A DNA stretch of 64,000 nucleotides. Origin: Rhypophila decipiens. Lineage: Eukaryota; Ascomycota; Sordariomycetes; Sordariales; Naviculisporaceae. The position numbers and the translations under genes were made by a program. Position 1 is the stretch's first letter; each line of letters opens with the position of its first letter. The stretch spans positions 194,446-258,445 of the forward strand of contig MU858075.1 of assembly GCA_033297075.1 (NCBI GenBank). Reading direction: 5' to 3'. Below are positions 34,943-46,300 of this stretch, piece by piece. The notes under the pieces were generated by a model. It did no database searches, was not told the DNA's origin, and saw only the letters and a list, made by a program, of their open reading frames with translations.

Positions 34943-36136
34943 TGTCTTTTTGGAGTGAGGTTGTGGTGTGGTGTGGTGTGCTGAAGATGGTTTGGTTTTG
35001 CTGTGAGGTGGCCCGGGAATTCTCTGGAGAAATGTGGGTTGGTTGAGTGACTTCTTGTTGTGAGGTTGTTCGTGATGGTTGTTGTAAGTGAGGGGGCCAC
35101 GGCGGTAAGGTGGGTGTTGGTGTGGTTTTAGTGTTAGCCTAGGAAATGCTTGGCAAGGGGGGACCTCAGTTTGCTTTGTTGGCGATGTGATTCCGGATGG
35201 AAATTCTGGAGGATGCAAACGTGCCTTCCCTCTTGCTTGTATTTGAGGTTTAAAGGATCCAGGTACGCGGATACCGGCGGATATGCGGATAAGCCTTCAC
35301 CGGTGAGGCAGAGCTGGACCGTTGACGGTGTGAACCAACATGTGAGATAGAAGGTGTCAAAACACATGGGAGTTGGCAGGTTTGCGATTATTCATTTTGG
35401 GAAGTGAGCTTGATCTTACCTGCAGAATCAGCACGTGTGTCGATTCAGACGTCCAGTGGTGTAAGTGAAAGAAAGGGGGGATGTCGAGGCCAGTACCGGT
35501 AGCCCGTATTCGTACCTGCCGGGTGCGCATCCGAATTCGAAGGCCGGGGAATGTGAAATTCGTCGACAAGAGAAGCTCGGACGAAGCTGCTTGGGATCAG
35601 AATTGTTCATGATTTTTATCGAGTCTACTCGGGGGTCACCCCTTTACGAGATTCCTGTTACGTGGGAAATGCCGAGCATCAGTGTTGGGTTCTGTTCGGG
35701 GCATACATTGTCAGCATGCCAGACTTATATTCACTTCTTAAGAGAAAGGTATCTGTCGAGATTTGTGTGTCTTGCTCACACTGCGATGAGTTTGCTGAAG
35801 AATGTGGGAAATAGCAAATGATCGTTTTGCTCCATTATATCAAGGAGGAAAGCCAAACATGTGCATATGTAATTGTTACCAAGAGAGTCAGTAGATTGAT
35901 CTTCTGTCTAGGAAAAGGATAGATATCCCTTGCAAGCGAAGGACAAGAGACCCGTCTCGTATCGGAACAGAAGAGAGTGAATAAGATGGCCATCGTCCAT
36001 CTGCCCGTTGTTCTCTGTGATACTTATTGCTTCATCGTCACCCTCTGTAAGGGATACCTGATACACCGTCGACGTCCCCAAACACCATGAAAAGGAATAA
36101 CAACAATCTGTGCCGTCTCGTTTCCCTGTGAGACTC
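34943..36136. other. Intergenic region
   Basis: Contains the phosphatase promoter, with a G/T-rich region near 34940-35140, and the 3' side of the first tetraspan gene. No coding region is supported. Confidence 0.35.
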
Positions 36137-36966
36137 TCAAGCTGTTGTATAATATTGACCAATATGGCCGCTGAAGCCGTTATGCTGCACGCCGTGGTGG
36201 CCACCTGGGGCATAAGAGTTCATCATAGAACCTCCATCATTATTCACCTGGTCTCCGTCGCTTTTCTTTGCCTTGCGCCTGTGTCTACAGCAAAAGATAT
36301 AATTCCCTATGCTCATGATGAACCAAGCAATACCACCAGCCAAGGCAATAAACATTTGGCCTTTGCATAGTCCGCCATCCCTCGTAAGAAAAGTCTGGTT
36401 CCCAGAGCAACGGTATGTTAGCGAGTTCTCAATCTCACCGTCAATGTGGTTCACTCTTTCGCCCCGACAGCGAATCAAGGGGTAGAGTAGAGAGATTAAC
36501 GAAAGTCCACACATGCTGGTGCATATAGTGCGAATACGCCCATCGATAACATGAACCCGAGAAAGGATATGATGGGATATTTCCCATCACCCCAGTAACT
36601 ATCACGTTTCCAGTATTTGTTAAGACCGAACACGCAACCGAATCCGGAAAAGCCGCCGAGGAGGCCCACCGCAAGACCAAAGTACTAACGGATACGGAAG
36701 ATGCGGTGTTAGCAAGATCACATGAGCAGATAGGAAACGTATCCGGAGGCCATTGTTCGGGCAGGGGGGGGCCTAGGTCAGCTCCTCATATTACTCACAG
36801 TCTTTGCATTGCCAACTTCTGCTTTGCATATATTGTCGAGGATAGACGCGAATCCAAGAAGAAATCCACAGACGCCGGCGATCACACCTGTTACAAAGGA
36901 GAGTACATGGATGGATGTGAAGAAGCATCCGCGGGGACTTTCGTCTGGTCCGGGAATAGTCGACAT
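36137..36966 (-). CDS. MARVEL-like four-helix membrane protein, array member A
   Basis: Three exons on the minus strand: 36799-36966, 36511-36684 and 36137-36394 (199 aa), both introns phase 0. Hydrophobic helices are seen at FFTSIHVLSFVTGVIAGVCG, YFGLAVGLLGGFSGFGCVFG, IISFLGFMLSMGVFALYA and QMFIALAGGIAWFIMSIGNY. A basic CCRHRRKAKK loop follows, then a Gly/His/Tyr-rich hydrophilic tail ending in GQYYTTA. Exon pattern and helix spacing match the four neighbouring genes. The donor of intron 2 (GTGGAC) is weak, so that boundary is the least certain. Function is unknown; family relatives of this shape are plasma-membrane or endocytic tetraspan proteins. Confidence 0.7.
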
Positions 36967-37771
36967 TTTGTGATCCTGGTGCGCCGTTTTGCTGATTGCT
37001 TATGACTACTTGGCTGAGGAAAAGTGGCTGGATGGGCAGTATATGTGATGATCTGGAGATGGTCGTTGTGGCTAGATTCTACATCCAGCCAAGGTATGGT
37101 TGATGGTTTGTTCAAGAGAGAGGAAGGTAGGTTGTGGTATCCATACAAGTACTTCGGGAAGGAGAGGGAGCAGAAGATGTTCTTTAATACCCTTCTTGTC
37201 CAATCCGTGAGAAATTTGAAGCTAGTTCTGGAGAGGATGACGGACTCCATATGGATCATTGCTGAGCCTCCCGGCCGTAGTGTGAGGGTTTACGAGGAGA
37301 GATGGAAGGATACAAGTGGTTTAAGGTGAATGAAAATAGGGGTAAGTCAACTGGACGAGTATCCATTGCTCGTGGTTGCAACGCTGTTAGGATGAAAACT
37401 GATGATAGGTGATCCAGGGACAGTCTCCTGTGTCAATAAAGGGGCTAATATACAAACAGGATAGGACATGTGTTATGAGCATTGTTGGTCTAATTGTGCT
37501 AGCATCTTGCTGTGCTATTCTTCATTCTTCCTTGCTCTACCAAGACCTATAACGACACTTTACCAAAAGAATACCAAAAACTGCGCAGAGAAAAGAAGAT
37601 ATTATGCTGATTTTGCTTTCACCTCAACCATGCCGCCCTATCCCCAGGACCACGTCCCATGTAGGACATACGGGAGCCTCTGCTACCACGGGAGCCGCTG
37701 CTACTACTGGAGCCGCTCCGGGAACGACGCCGCCTGTGTCCGTGCTTGTGGCGTTGGTTCTTTTCGGCTAT
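36967..37771. other. Spacer between array members A and B
   Basis: 805 nt without a supported gene; holds the promoter of member A and the 3' side of member B. No remnant of a further paralogue was recognised. Confidence 0.35.
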
Positions 37772-38526
37772 TTATTTTCTGATCTTGTCTTCCTCCGTCT
37801 CTTTTCTTGTCCTCTTTTTCTCGGTGTGACTAAACCTCTGCCAGTCCATAAGACTGACCAAAAAGATGACAAACCAAAGAAACATGCTGCTGCAACTGCT
37901 CCAAGTGACCCGAAGTCCAGCAGCAATATGTGGATCGTGTTTATCTTCCTTGACGAACGTCTGTGGGTTCAGTCAGTATATATATGGAAAGTGATTTGAT
38001 ATCCATGGGATTGCACGAGACAGAAATACAACGCCAGGAAAAAGAGGGAAATGGGTATAATACCAGTCACGTACATATGTATAGATGGCGAAATGGAATA
38101 TCCACATTGATGTAACAAGGCCGTATACTATCGGAAATATCCAAAGGCGGGTGTATCGTGTTTTGGAGCTCAGGTGCATCCTCACGTAAAGCACCAGACC
38201 AGAGATGGTCATCAAGATGGACACAATCGCTACAGCCACTGTGAAATTCTATAACTTGCGTGTCAGTAAGGTGTACGCGATACGGCAGAGTTGCCCTGGC
38301 AGAGTGCCAGAGACCGGGGAGCTGAGGTGCTACTACTTGCCCATTTCGGATCGTCTTCATTGTATGGATCACGCGTGTCCTTGTTCAAAACGTTGAGGCC
38401 CGCGACTAACATGGCGATAATGCCCGCGAGACCATAAACTACGGCCATGGCAATAGCGAATTCGCGACCGCGCCTTTTTGGGCCATGTTCATTTTCTTCC
38501 CAGTCGATAGGGAGGTCCTTGGCCAT
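37772..38526 (-). CDS. MARVEL-like four-helix membrane protein, array member B
   Basis: Three exons on the minus strand: 38341-38526, 38075-38248 and 37772-37960 (182 aa), phase-0 introns. The first 20 residues are charged (DWEENEHGPKRRGRE). Helices run at FAIAMAVVYGLAGIIAMLVA, FTVAVAIVSILMTISGLVLY, LWIFPIVYGLVTSMWIFHFA and SSMFLWFVIFLVSLMDW. Exon 2 begins NFTVAVA and ends FAIYTY; exon 3 begins TFVKEDKHDP, exactly parallel to members A and C. The C-terminus is a short Lys/Glu-rich tail instead of the Gly/Tyr/Pro tail of A, C and D. Intron 1 (38249-38340) appears to use a GC donor (TGG/GCAAGT). Confidence 0.72.
38249..38340 (-). other. GC-AG intron in array member B
   Basis: The frame reads EDDPKW, then GCAAGT at the expected boundary, and resumes as NFTVAVAIVS after TTATAG. 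GCAAGT is the classic GC donor, and the junction position matches introns in the four paralogues. Confidence 0.6.
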
Positions 38527-39444
38527 TGTTTCTCGCTGGGGCAGAGAAGCTAGGTAGCTTGTGAGGACGAGACTGGGGTAGATGTTGTACCAGAGAAAGG
38601 GTTGCTAAGCTGTTTATGGGAACTCAGAACTGTTGAGTTCAAAGGGGACGAGCTAAAATATAGCAATGCTTTTAGAAAACTTGAAAACAGAAAGGGGAAG
38701 CTCGGTTTTATGCGCAGAAGCATTTATGACTGAGTTGAAGTAGATTATGGGTTCCATGGTTGGTCATCGGTCTTGTCATGGCTCAGCTTCCAGGATGGGT
38801 TTGACGGCGGACATGAGAAAAGGGAGCCATGTCAGTCGATGTGGACGTTGTATTCCAAGAGTGATCCATCGTTGGGAATGAAAAGATGATATCGGATGAA
38901 GAATGGTCAAAGAGGATATAGTTCCTTGTACATGGAATACGCAATGGTGACACACTGCGTAGGATTCGCAAACGAATGTTGGTATGCAGTTAACAGAGGA
39001 TGCATCGATGGTAAGATATCCAAGGCCATAACATCTACAGAGAGACTTTATGGAAGACTTCGGGGATTCATTATTGGACGGCATCCCAAAAACCTTGCTT
39101 ATAGAACATTATACACTCAGTCGGGCATATCAGAGAGCGAATAGAGTTGGTGATGTATATATACGGCAAGAAAAGAAGGTAGATTGATGCTCTGCTGAAT
39201 ATAATACGTTAACTAGATAAAAAGGGTTTCGTTGCCTACACCAAGAAATAAAAACCTAAAACGTGTGCCTTGGGGCATCGCTTTGCATCGCTCGTGGCCA
39301 TCAGTCCTGGCCTGGGAACGATCTTCCGTCATGCCTTAGAGGCCCCTGCCCATCCAAACGCCATCGCCAGAAAACAAATACCAAAATCTAGGTCAAATGT
39401 ATCCAGTCTGTACCCATTCCCACTTCTCAAGGCCCCCGAGTTTC
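38527..39444. other. Spacer between array members B and C
   Basis: 918 nt with no supported gene. The frame at 38896-39144 was checked and does not resemble an array member. Confidence 0.35.
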
Positions 39445-40228
39445 TCAAGTCGATACATAATAAGGATTAGGACCTCCATAATGACCAGCGGGCTGGTGAC
39501 CGCCTGCGAGGGTGTTGAGGGGATACGAGTGTTGCGCCTCGGGCTCAGAAGTAACCTTGTTGGTTGAACCCAGCTCTTTTCTGGCCTTCAACCAGTGAAT
39601 CAACCGGCCCAAGCCAACAATGAGAATGAAGCCGACGTGAACCAGGTTGTACCACATTCTACGCTTCATCGGATCTCCGGAATCCTCTTTCATATATGAC
39701 TAGAATTCCCAAGTTATTAGTTATCATGTAGACACATGACCCTATACATATAGTCGAACAATAATCGACAAGAAAAACCACCGGGGCTGTGTAGATACAT
39801 ACTGCTGCATAGACCCCAAAGTTGATCAACCAGAACACAGAAAGAATACCATCAATAATAGAACAATAAAAAAATGTGCGTTTTGTCATGGATCTTCTGA
39901 CGCAGCCGGTACCCAGAGGGACGAGGAAGGAAAGGCCTGTGAGAATCATAGTAAAGTACTATTCGACAAGACGTACAACGCCAAGCAGAGTGAGCAGAGG
40001 TCACTTTATGGAAGCCGGACCGTTTGGTGTAGCACGTACATATTTGCCTTGTCCAGCTTCCTCCTTCCGTTTCTCGGTCATCCAGAAAGTAAAAGCAAAG
40101 AAGATGGCTTCATCCAGAGAAAAGGCAACCATGATGGCAAATACCACTCCTTTTAATGAAAGCCCCTTTTTACGGCCCTCTGACTTGATGCCCGCTGTGT
40201 TTCCAAAGCCATTCGACGTCGTGCCCAT
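39445..40228 (-). CDS. MARVEL-like four-helix membrane protein, array member C
   Basis: Three exons on the minus strand: 40040-40228, 39803-39958 and 39445-39699 (199 aa), phase-0 introns. The start MGTTSNGFG was chosen at the last Met before the first helix. Helices lie at GVVFAIMVAFSLDEAIFFAF, MILTGLSFLVPLGTGCV, YCSIIDGILSVFWLINFGVY and WYNLVHVGFILIVGLGRLI. Exon 2 starts YFTMILTG and ends FGVYAA. Exon 3 starts SYMKEDSGDP and ends with the tail NTLAGGHQPAGHYGGPNPYY, which is shared almost word for word with member D. This makes C and D the most recent duplicates, and their upstream DNA is duplicated too. Confidence 0.8.
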
Positions 40229-40430
40229 GGTGTCAATGCGGAACAACTGGTGACCTGAGTGTGGGAGGCGGTATATATCACCGTCGTGATTGCTCTGTTT
40301 AGGTCTTTTCAAGTTATGTTGATAGTGATGCGTTTCTGCGGAGTGAAGGTAAAAAAAGAAAGTGAACGGGTCAGAAATCTCGAGAGGAGAGTCCTTTACC
40401 GGGCTTGGACAAATTGCCCCTTTTATACTC

Positions 40431-40655
40431 AACAAGCAGCCCATCGTAGATGTGTAATGGATTCAACAGACTCGGGGCCATGACGGGATTCATGTTGGTC
40501 ACTGGCCGGATAGTTGGATCGCAATTTAAATACAGAGAGGACATGGAGACCGGATGGAAAAGACCATCCAAGGTCAGAGGACTCGAGTTGAATGGACCTG
40601 AAAATGAATTTCCAGAAGTGACCCATGAATGACTTTAATCACATCAGGATTTGGA
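40431..40655. repeat. Upstream duplicate, copy 1 (promoter side of member C)
   Basis: This stretch matches 41721-41941 at high similarity by eye. Shared landmarks are AGCAGCCCATCGTAGA, TGTGTAATGGA, CATGACGGG, TTCATGTTGGTCACTGG and the terminal ATCACATCAGGATT. It lies directly upstream of member C and shows that the duplication producing C and D carried the regulatory DNA along. Confidence 0.8.
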
Positions 40656-40780
40656 AGATATCCAAGCCCCAGAACATACATTCTCGGGCGAACATATAGA
40701 AGAGGACATGGAGGTGAGGAAAACATGCATGTACCAAGTTAGGTATGCAAAATTATACAGTCCGCACCCATTTCCACTTT

Positions 40781-41518
40781 TCAACGCTGCCCTGAAGTCG
40801 GTAAATAATAGGTATTAGGGCCGGTATGGTAGCCGCCGGGGTTGTGACCACCTGCAAGCGTGCTAAGGTCAATCGGATAATTCGCCAGGGGTTCAGAAGT
40901 GCCCTCGTTGGTTGAACCCCCTTTTCCTTTTTTGCTGTACTTCCGCCAGGCAATGAAATTGGTCACATCGAGAATCAACCAGAGGATGGCATTGGCCACG
41001 CTGACCCAAAGGACGGCCTTCATCAGCCCCAGGCCGATGATGTTGTGATCGTCGGTGTTGAGATAGGACTACCATTCCTGATATTAGTGATCAAGCACCA
41101 GAAAATGAATAACAGGGCCAGGCACATACAGCAGCATATACTCCAAAGTGAATCATCCACAACAAGACCATAGGCCCAAAGACAAACAGAAGTAGAAAAT
41201 AAGCGCGGGGGACGAGTGCGGTCAATACTCCAAGAGGAGCGGAGACAGCTGCTGTCCCCAAAGTAAAATACTAATTGGGAGAAAACGGGGAGAGTTAGCC
41301 AAACTGCTCAGAGGCAGGTATAGGGAAGCCGAAACATGTCGTCAAGTTCGTACATAGTATTTGCCCTCCTCCAGAGGTGATGCAGTCCCAATTTTGATCA
41401 TCAAGACGGTAACAAGGCCGACAATAGTCGCGGCGCCCCCAACAATAATCTTGACAACAGAGAGGAACCGAGGCGGCGACTTGGACTTAGTGCCTTGAGC
41501 GTTTGACCCCTTGTCCAT
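40781..41518 (-). CDS. MARVEL-like four-helix membrane protein, array member D
   Basis: Three exons on the minus strand: 41354-41518, 41130-41270 and 40781-41068 (197 aa), phase-0 introns. The start is the Met of MDKGSNAQGTKSK. Helices lie at VVKIIVGGAATIVGLVTVLM, LGTAAVSAPLGVLTALV, YFLLLFVFGPMVLLWMIHFG and LMKAVLWVSVANAILWLI. Exon 2 starts YFTLGTA and ends FGVYAA; exon 3 starts SYLNTDD. The part LMKAVLWVSVANAILWLI aligns with RMKNALWVVLVNAIMWLI of member E, linking the array to the plus-strand gene. The tail STLAGGHNPGGYHTGPNTYY parallels that of member C. No function is known. Confidence 0.8.
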
Positions 41519-41720
41519 TCTGCGGCGGTTGAGAAGAAAGGGTAACAGGCACCACATAGTTATTGTGTGATGGGCAGTACTAGAGTATCTCACTGGTTTC
41601 GTCGATTTGCCCTTAGAACAGTGCGTTTCTGTAGGGACAGGTAAAGGCAGAGCAGACAAGAATACTGAGAGAACATCCTTGATATGTTTGTTGGACAAAG
41701 TGTCCATTTATAGGTAGGCA

Positions 41721-41941
41721 ACGAGCAGCCCATCGTAGACGTGTAATGGAATCAAAGGAACTCGAGGACATGACGGGTTCATGTTGGTCACTGGTTGAAT
41801 GTCTGGTTGCGACTTGACAAGCAGAAAGAGACCGGAGAACAAAAGACCTCGAGAGCGATAAAAAGTCGAGTTGCGTCGGCCTGTAAGAAAGACTTCCCAG
41901 GTGAGCCATGGCTTCTGAATCTGATCACATCAGGATTCGGA
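41721..41941. repeat. Upstream duplicate, copy 2 (promoter side of member D)
   Basis: Partner of 40431-40655. The same ordered landmarks occur with scattered substitutions and a few small gaps. Its position relative to the D start codon is the same as that of copy 1 relative to the C start codon. Confidence 0.8.
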
Positions 41942-42138
41942 TGAACGGCCCATCAAGACGGCTTCCCATGACAAACCTCGAGTGTTTTATAAAATCATTT
42001 GTATGAGGAGTCTCCGAACCGGATCGGCCCGTTATATAATCTGCCAGGACCACCTTTGATCACCCTTCCGGATCTGTCTCCCGTGCCTGTGGATCGCCGG
42101 GGTTGAGTTCAACAAAGGCCCGGGACTTTGTATTGTGT

Positions 42139-42151
42139 AACCCTAACCCTA
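42139..42151 (+). promoter_or_regulatory. Telobox-like AACCCTAACCCTA site
   Basis: A two-unit telomere-type motif followed by GCTCTTTTCCCCC, a pyrimidine-rich stretch. It is 544 nt before the ATG of member E and on the same strand. A link to E transcription is plausible but not shown. Confidence 0.5.
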
Positions 42152-42694
42152 GCTCTTTTCCCCCGGCCCAAGCCGAGATCTCAGCCGATCTCAGGCGGCG
42201 TCTCCACTGCAGGCCCCCCTGTTCTCGGCCCCTGACAGCCCCTGGCACTGGCAGCTTTGCCTAAATCTTCCAAGGTCGCACTGACGTCACTGACGAACGA
42301 ATGATACGGGGGGAACTATCGTGTGTCTTGGCCGGCGATTGACACATCATGAGACAAAGCAGATCATCCAACCATCTCAATCTCCGCTTGTCTTGGGGGT
42401 TCTCTCCTTCTTCCCCTTCCAACAAACCAACAACTTTTCGTGGTTGGCAATAGATCCGACCAACTTTCACCTCGAGTCTTTTGACTTGCTTGGGTTCGCG
42501 CAAGCATACACTCACCCCGGCGATCTGAGAATTTCGATAAAGCCGAAAGGGACTGCTTCCTGGGCATTACTCCACCGACTTGGACCCTGAGATCCACCAC
42601 GATCGCGCGATTGAAAAAACAAAAGAGAAAAACATAAACAACAGATTCAACATACCACTCGAACGGGTAGAAAACAACCATCGAGGCCGACAAC

Positions 42695-43315
42695 ATGGGC
42701 ATCCGTGACGTCCGCGACATGTCCAAGGGCTACATGGCCTTTGCCATTCTCCACTTCTTCCAGTTCGTCCTCGCCGTCACCGTCTGCGGGCTCTATGGCG
42801 TCGAGCTTAACAGGGCGGCCAAGGCCGGCAAGTATGCCGATGGAAAATGGGTACGTCGGGTCCTAAAATGAATTCTGGAAACGCTCTAGGGCTGTTGCTG
42901 ATGATAGCTTCTCGTCGCAGGTTTACGCCGAAGTAGTCGGTGGTCTCTCCGCCCTGACCGCCATCCTCCTCGTGATTCCGTACTTCCTCCGGTTCGCGCT
43001 CGCTTGGGTGTGGAACTTGATCCTGTTCATTCTTTGGATTGCCCTGTTTGGACTCTTTGCGAGCGTAAGTGATTTCTCGAGATATACACTTGTCTCCCCG
43101 TCACTCGAATCGCGTTCACTAACGCGGCTGCGTGTCAACAGATGTATCTCAACGAAAACCCCGAAGGCAACGGCGACATCCAGCGCATGAAGAACGCGCT
43201 CTGGGTCGTCCTTGTCAACGCCATCATGTGGCTCATCACCAGCGTCGCCGGGTTCGTGTACTGGTGGCGACACAGAGATAGAGTCTCCCGCTTCACCGGC
43301 CGCGCCAGGGTCTAA
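42695..43315 (+). CDS. MARVEL-like four-helix membrane protein, array member E
   Basis: Three exons: 42695-42850, 42921-43064 and 43142-43315 (157 aa), phase-0 introns. The four helices are MAFAILHFFQFVLAVTVCGL, VVGGLSALTAILLVIPYFLR, WNLILFILWIALFGLFAS and ALWVVLVNAIMWLITSVAGF. A charged loop precedes helix 2 (RAAKAGKYADGKW) and NENPEGNGDIQRMKN precedes helix 4; the end is YWWRHRDRVSRFTGRARV. This is the compact MARVEL-like layout found in single-copy ascomycete proteins. It lacks the Gly/Tyr-rich tail of C and D, so it is probably closest to the ancestral copy. A role at the plasma membrane (eisosome- or tetraspan-like) is only an analogy. Confidence 0.85.
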
Positions 43316-46300
43316 ACGACGACATTGCTCTCGAATCGATTTCTGGAGCAATCAACATCTGTATAAACGAGGAAATGCCGAATGAGGTGGAAGACATTGT
43401 TGGTAATGCGATTTGGTCACGATCGTGGTGCTTGGATTTGTTGTGTCAGCGACAGAAAAGATACCCCATGGATAATTTGCAGAGTTTGGTTTGAAGCTGT
43501 GGAGGGATACCTTCGCAGGTAGTAATAATTACAACGTGGCCTGGTGGCTTGATGGTTGACGAGGATACATAATATGGAGCATGGCTACAATTCTTCTTTG
43601 GTTTGAGTTACCGATACCCTCGGTGCGAGTCGGCTGGCTGCTTTGCTTTTGGATCGTGGCTTGAATCGGTCATGGAAGTTTGACTCGTGTCATGGAACAG
43701 CGCTTACCAGGCCCGAACACATGGTTGTACGACCGGTTGGATGCTTCGGGTGTCATGGTGTACAATCTCGATATATCTTCTATTTCTTTACCAACATTCG
43801 AATTACCTCTTCTATCGGCGACTTGGTGTTCTACGTGTGGTTCCGACAAGGGACAAAACCACAAATCCTGAACCAACTGGGCAAGTTCTTCCGATTCTGT
43901 GGCAGTGTCGCAGCTTTGTACGTGTATTGCTATATTGTCCGAATGAAGCCACTCAGGCACGCGTGTCAGGATGCTAACGTACTGATCTTCACTCGTGTAT
44001 ACATATGCACTGATATGCCATGACGCTTACATGTCAGCATGTGAATGCGCTTTCCCTTGTCGAGCTGCAATACTAAGTTTCGTGATCGACACTCCGAGCG
44101 GAACAACATGAACGGTTGGTGGTTTTTCCGAAGGTGGTGATCAGGGAAACCTCGATCAGCTCCCCACCTGCCCAGTTAGAGAATCGGTACTGGGATCACT
44201 TTCAAATTGAAATAGCCGTAAAAGCTCTACATATGCCATCATCACCAAAACGCATGATAGCTTCATCATAGATATTCTTCCTGAGACAACTTTGACGAGC
44301 TCCCCTTAAGTGCAGGCATGTATATGACGTCAGATCTTATCTATTGTTGCTCAAGCAGAAGAACAGCGTCGTATTGGGAACGCCCGATTGGCCTGAGGGA
44401 AGGGTTGCGCCACCAGCACAGCGGTTGCTGCGGCACTCACTGGAACGACAACTGTGATCATGAGGCACAAGCCGTAACACACAAACAGTCTTGACAGTTC
44501 GTGGGACAGGAGAGAGATCGTCTCAAACGAAAATATAAGCAAAGATAAAAGTCTCGCCAATCTTGTCTATCACGTCTATCGATAGGTCTGTTCGTACATG
44601 TACACGCGTCGGTATACGCGGACCCTTGACAAGAAATCGATCTTGAAAAAAGGAAACTAATTGCCGAGTGAGATTCGCTTTTCCATAAAAGCTTCCAGGG
44701 CTTCCAAGATCCATGATAGGGCCCTGGCCCCTGATTTGACCCCGCCAAAAGAAAAGTTCCCTGCCCTGGGGGTCCTGCGGGGGAATTCAAATCCACCATC
44801 ACAAGCTGAAGAGACGGACCTGACAGGGGACCAGATCGCTAACTGCCGTGTTTCCGCTCGGCAGGTTCGTCAAGATTTCAGATCCCTCAAAGCAGCATCT
44901 GTGGTCTTTGATGAGGAAAATGATTGAAGACAGTGATATACACTAAAGGTTACACGTACAATGCTATCTTCTTCGCACAGGTAGGAGGAAAGGATCAGCT
45001 AGCAAATCGGCCGACAACGCTTTTGTTATCTCTCAACTCTCGCGCCACTTGTGGCTGTACGATAGCTTGATAGAAACCCCAAAGCCCAGCTTGGTGAGGA
45101 TAGACGGCTCGGGCATGAGATCAACAAGCCCACAGGACCGCACCGCACGTCTCGGGGGGGAAGCCTTTGCCGGTTGATCGGCGACAATACCGGTTCCGCC
45201 GTCGTATACTTTCCTCAGTACCACACCACCACACCGCACCGTGCCGCAGCCCACCAAAAACATGGCCCGAAGATCCACAAGAAAAGTTTGTCAGGCTCGG
45301 GTTGTTCTCTCTCTTATCCGACAGACAGATAAAGAAGATCAACAGTTATACATGACTGTACAATACCCTCCGCCAGGAAAAAAGCTTGGGCGAAAATTGT
45401 GGTCTGATTTCACCGTCACGGTGCAGGAGAACTCCACTACCGGGGTGTACTGTTCCATGTCCATGGGATCTTTTTTCTTTTCGGATTTTACGTATCGAGA
45501 ACCGGGGTATCTCAGGGTCCTCTTGGTCCTTCAGAACGTGACATGGACTTCTTGGACGAGTGTTGACTAGGAGAATTTACTAGTCGTTTGCCTCCATCTT
45601 GGTGGTTCAAAGATGCCGTTTATCCAGGAGCCTCACTGGTACGACCAACAGAGGTGCTCGATGCGGATATCAGCAATGCTGTGTGACTGTCTTTTGTGAA
45701 GGTGCAACCGAGTTCAAGGTTTTGGTCTGCGGGCAGCCGACTTACTATAACGAGGGAAATATTCATCTCTTCTTCCCTCCCGTTTGTTAACCTTATATAC
45801 ACCTTCAGGGAGCGTGTAGTTCTAGACGTTGTATTTCATGGCAGTTTGGGGTACCAATTCGTGATGCCAGGTTTTGACATCCAACCGCCCCCGCCATTAA
45901 TGCATAGCGACACAAAAGGACATCTGCCAATATACACAGACATAACCCAGCAACCGCGACAAAATCGTACGAGTTGTGCAGTGATCAGCATCACAGCAGG
46001 CTAGCGATGGAGACGGGAACGATACAATTACGCGATTGGGTTTCTTGCGCATGGCTTGGTGGTGTGTAGCGGAGACACGGGTATGCGAAAGACTGAATAT
46101 CATCCTACGGAATACTGTGACCCTGTGTGCTGGTTTTTACTGACCATTGTGATAAATATCTTACAACCCACACAACAATCGCAGCCATGGATCAAGACAA
46201 CACTGGCATCATTTTTTTTTCTCCGTGGTTGCTTGGTGCCTCCCGAGCCCCAGGAGCACAGCAGTGGCGAGATGCCGTTTTACCCCTATCGGCATAGCGA

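Larger units (their letters stand above)
41519..42694. promoter_or_regulatory. Divergent region between array members D and E
   Basis: Contains the second upstream duplicate (41721-41941), a telobox-like site (42139-42151) and a direct GATCTCAGCCGATCTCAGGC repeat near 42175-42196. It must hold the promoters of D (-) and E (+). No coding region is supported. Confidence 0.45.

Noticed and set aside
34943..35218. N-terminal extension of the phosphatase
   Set aside because: Low-complexity, unlike the family, and separated from the conserved domain by a well-placed ATG at 34942.
36511..36680. Alternative minus-strand frame (36441-36680) across array member A exon 2
   Set aside because: The frame starting YFGLAVG has the membrane-helix pattern and matches the paralogues; the other is its shadow.
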